Shown one piece after another: positions 5,027 through 6,300 of a stretch of DNA of 6,300 nt; the stretch's first letter is position 1; each line of letters opens with the position of its first letter. The stretch is from Ruminococcaceae bacterium UBA7127 (GTDB taxonomy: Bacteria > Bacillota > Clostridia > Oscillospirales > Acutalibacteraceae), in contig DKXL01000038.1 in assembly GCA_002493005.1 (NCBI GenBank), positions 47,256 to 53,555 on the forward strand. The letters run 5' to 3'. The notes below the pieces were generated by a model that saw only the letters and a list, made by a program, of their open reading frames with translations, was not told the DNA's origin and did no database searches. Both the position numbers and the translations under genes were made by a program.

Positions 5027-6283
5027 TTACAGTGTAAGATCAAGACTGTCGATAGTATAAGAAAGTGTAGTATCGGAGTCATTCTTAATATACCAGAAAA
5101 TAGATTCAACCGAAGTGCCGTCTGCTGATGCACCTGCGACACGAACATTGGTTACAACAGGAACAAATGCCTGATCATCAGAGGATTCCGAATAAACGTT
5201 GACCGTAATAGTTTTTACGATTTTATCCGAATACTCTTTACCGCACACAGTCATTGTGATTGTTGCAGTGCCTGGTTTTACACCTTTTATAACACCTGTA
5301 TTTATGTCGGAGACAGAAGCAACACTTGGATTTGAAGAAACATATGTTACGCTGCCGCCGCTGTAGGTTGGAGTAATATTTATCGTACTGCCGACCTTAA
5401 CTTTTGCAGAGGAATAGTACTTAGAAATTCCCGCAGGAGTACCAGAATTTCCATAACAGGTGTGATCCTTGTTACTGCCATTATCACCGTCACTCCAACG
5501 ATAAAAAAGAACAGTGTTTTTATTTACAAGGTCAGTATTATCTCCGCCATCGTATCCGTCGTATATGTCGTTTCCGTTTTTATACTTAAGCTTAACTCTG
5601 GTAGCTTCGCTCGGAATAGTCGCAGCATACACGGTAAAACCAATGGATGCGTTATGATTTGATCCGCCGCAACTACTTGGATTATATTTTCCCGAACCAA
5701 CCTTTGTAGTGGAAACAGGAGCATCGTCTGCTAAACCGTTGTCATTCCAATAATGCAAGTAGAACTTTGAAACATCAACACCTGAATCAGAAGCAAAGCC
5801 TACATAAATATTCTTTACGCATTCGCTAGATGGGGCTTCAATCAAATCTCCTGAACTTGTTGCGCTGTTGCCGTAAGGCTTATAGGTTTTGAGCGGGCTG
5901 TTTACACCAAGGTAAAACTTGCCATTACCTGCCCCAATCTTAAGATTGTTAAGGAAAAGCGATACGCTCTGGGGGTCGCTGCCCGAATTAGTAACATCTG
6001 TTCTGTACATCTTTCTTGTATGCGGAGCAAGAGCAGAGTTGTTAAAGTTTGTAACAGGTGTTGAGCCATAGTTTTCGCCGCCGTCGGTCGACTCATATGT
6101 GACAAAGCTTATGTTTTTGCCGTTGGCAATTTCATAAGTTTGACCCGGAAGCTGCAGCTTGTCGCCTGTAAGTGATTTCGGACGGGTAAACCACGAAAAA
6201 GTAGTTGACGCCGACGACATCACACATACTATGCAAAGCACAACCGAGAGCACACTCACAAGTAAAAGCTTTGATTTTTTCAT
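5027..6283 (-). CDS. Secreted Big2 (bacterial Ig-like) protein with SipW-cognate-type signal peptide
   Basis: This 418-residue exported protein has no recognisable enzyme motif. The N-terminus has basic KKSK, a hydrophobic stretch (6-22), then SASTTFSWFTR (24-34). That last part resembles the TWAAFND border of TasA and other SipW-processed proteins, so the neighbouring peptidase at 4046-4750 is the likely processing enzyme. Residues about 80-115 (ALAPHTRKMYRTDVTNSGS and a following strand) recall the LxPG...NNGS region of TasA/camelysin-type proteins. Residues about 290-365 form a Big2 domain (SSNPSVASV, GVIKGVKPGTATIT). The C-terminus ends in strands (IFWYIKND, TIDSLDLTL) without LPXTG, membrane anchor, dockerin or S-layer module. 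Four cysteines lie in the mature part. The start is fixed by the Shine-Dalgarno at 6288-6297. The gene ends in its own terminator; its promoter is beyond the window. A surface, matrix or fibre role is inferred, not shown. Confidence 0.85.
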   Translation of the reverse strand: MKKSKLLLVSVLSVVLCIVCVMSSASTTFSWFTRPKSLTGDKLQLPGQTYEIANGKNISFVTYESTDGGENYGSTPVTNFNNSALAPHTRKMYRTDVTNSGSDPQSVSLFLNNLKIGAGNGKFYLGVNSPLKTYKPYGNSATSSGDLIEAPSSECVKNIYVGFASDSGVDVSKFYLHYWNDNGLADDAPVSTTKVGSGKYNPSSCGGSNHNASIGFTVYAATIPSEATRVKLKYKNGNDIYDGYDGGDNTDLVNKNTVLFYRWSDGDNGSNKDHTCYGNSGTPAGISKYYSSAKVKVGSTINITPTYSGGSVTYVSSNPSVASVSDINTGVIKGVKPGTATITMTVCGKEYSDKIVKTITVNVYSESSDDQAFVPVVTNVRVAGASADGTSVESIFWYIKNDSDTTLSYTIDSLDLTL

Positions 6284-6287
6284 GGTT

Positions 6288-6297
6288 TCACCTCCTT
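6288..6297 (-). promoter_or_regulatory. Perfect 10-base Shine-Dalgarno of the Big2 protein gene
   Basis: AAGGAGGTGA matches the full anti-Shine-Dalgarno of 16S rRNA and stands four bases before the ATG at 6283. It fixes the start and suggests strong translation initiation, in keeping with an abundant exported protein. Confidence 0.85.
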
Positions 6298-6300
6298 GTT

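Overview
All five well-supported genes lie on the minus strand, so gene order in the direction of transcription runs from the right edge to the left. The sequence is AT-rich, with strong AAGGAGG-type ribosome binding sites and hairpin-plus-U-tract terminators. It encodes a secreted starch enzyme with a starch-binding module, an ER-type (SipW-like) signal peptidase and a Big2 surface protein. Together these suggest a Gram-positive gut anaerobe of the Clostridia, most like Ruminococcus/Oscillospiraceae. The species cannot be fixed from the window.

Right part (4046-6300): a secreted Big2-domain protein (5027-6283) starts with a perfect Shine-Dalgarno and ends at a clear terminator. Its signal peptide resembles the class processed by SipW-type peptidases. 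Behind it, from its own promoter, comes a two-gene unit: a SipW-like signal peptidase (4046-4750) and a small methylguanine-DNA-methyltransferase-domain protein (3707-4045), whose ATG directly follows the peptidase stop. The peptidase lacks one of the two acidic residues usually conserved in the family.

Middle (2619-3603): a Cof-type HAD phosphatase (2698-3516) with its own sigma-A-type promoter and terminator. The best start is the ATG at 3516, not the GTG at 3525.

Left part (1-2574): a secreted GH13 alpha-amylase with an N-terminal CBM26-like module (239-2485), followed by a terminator and two tandem 96-bp repeats (11-202). The repeats carry a conserved small hairpin and are in frame with each other on the minus strand. 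A core of this repeat recurs downstream of the Big2 gene near 4900.

Taken together, the amylase would digest starch outside the cell. The Big2 protein and the peptidase form a plausible substrate and processing-enzyme pair for surface or matrix display. The HAD and methyltransferase genes look like housekeeping or repair functions. No intergenic stretch exceeds 300 bases. I saw no tRNA, rRNA, CRISPR array, insertion sequence or riboswitch.
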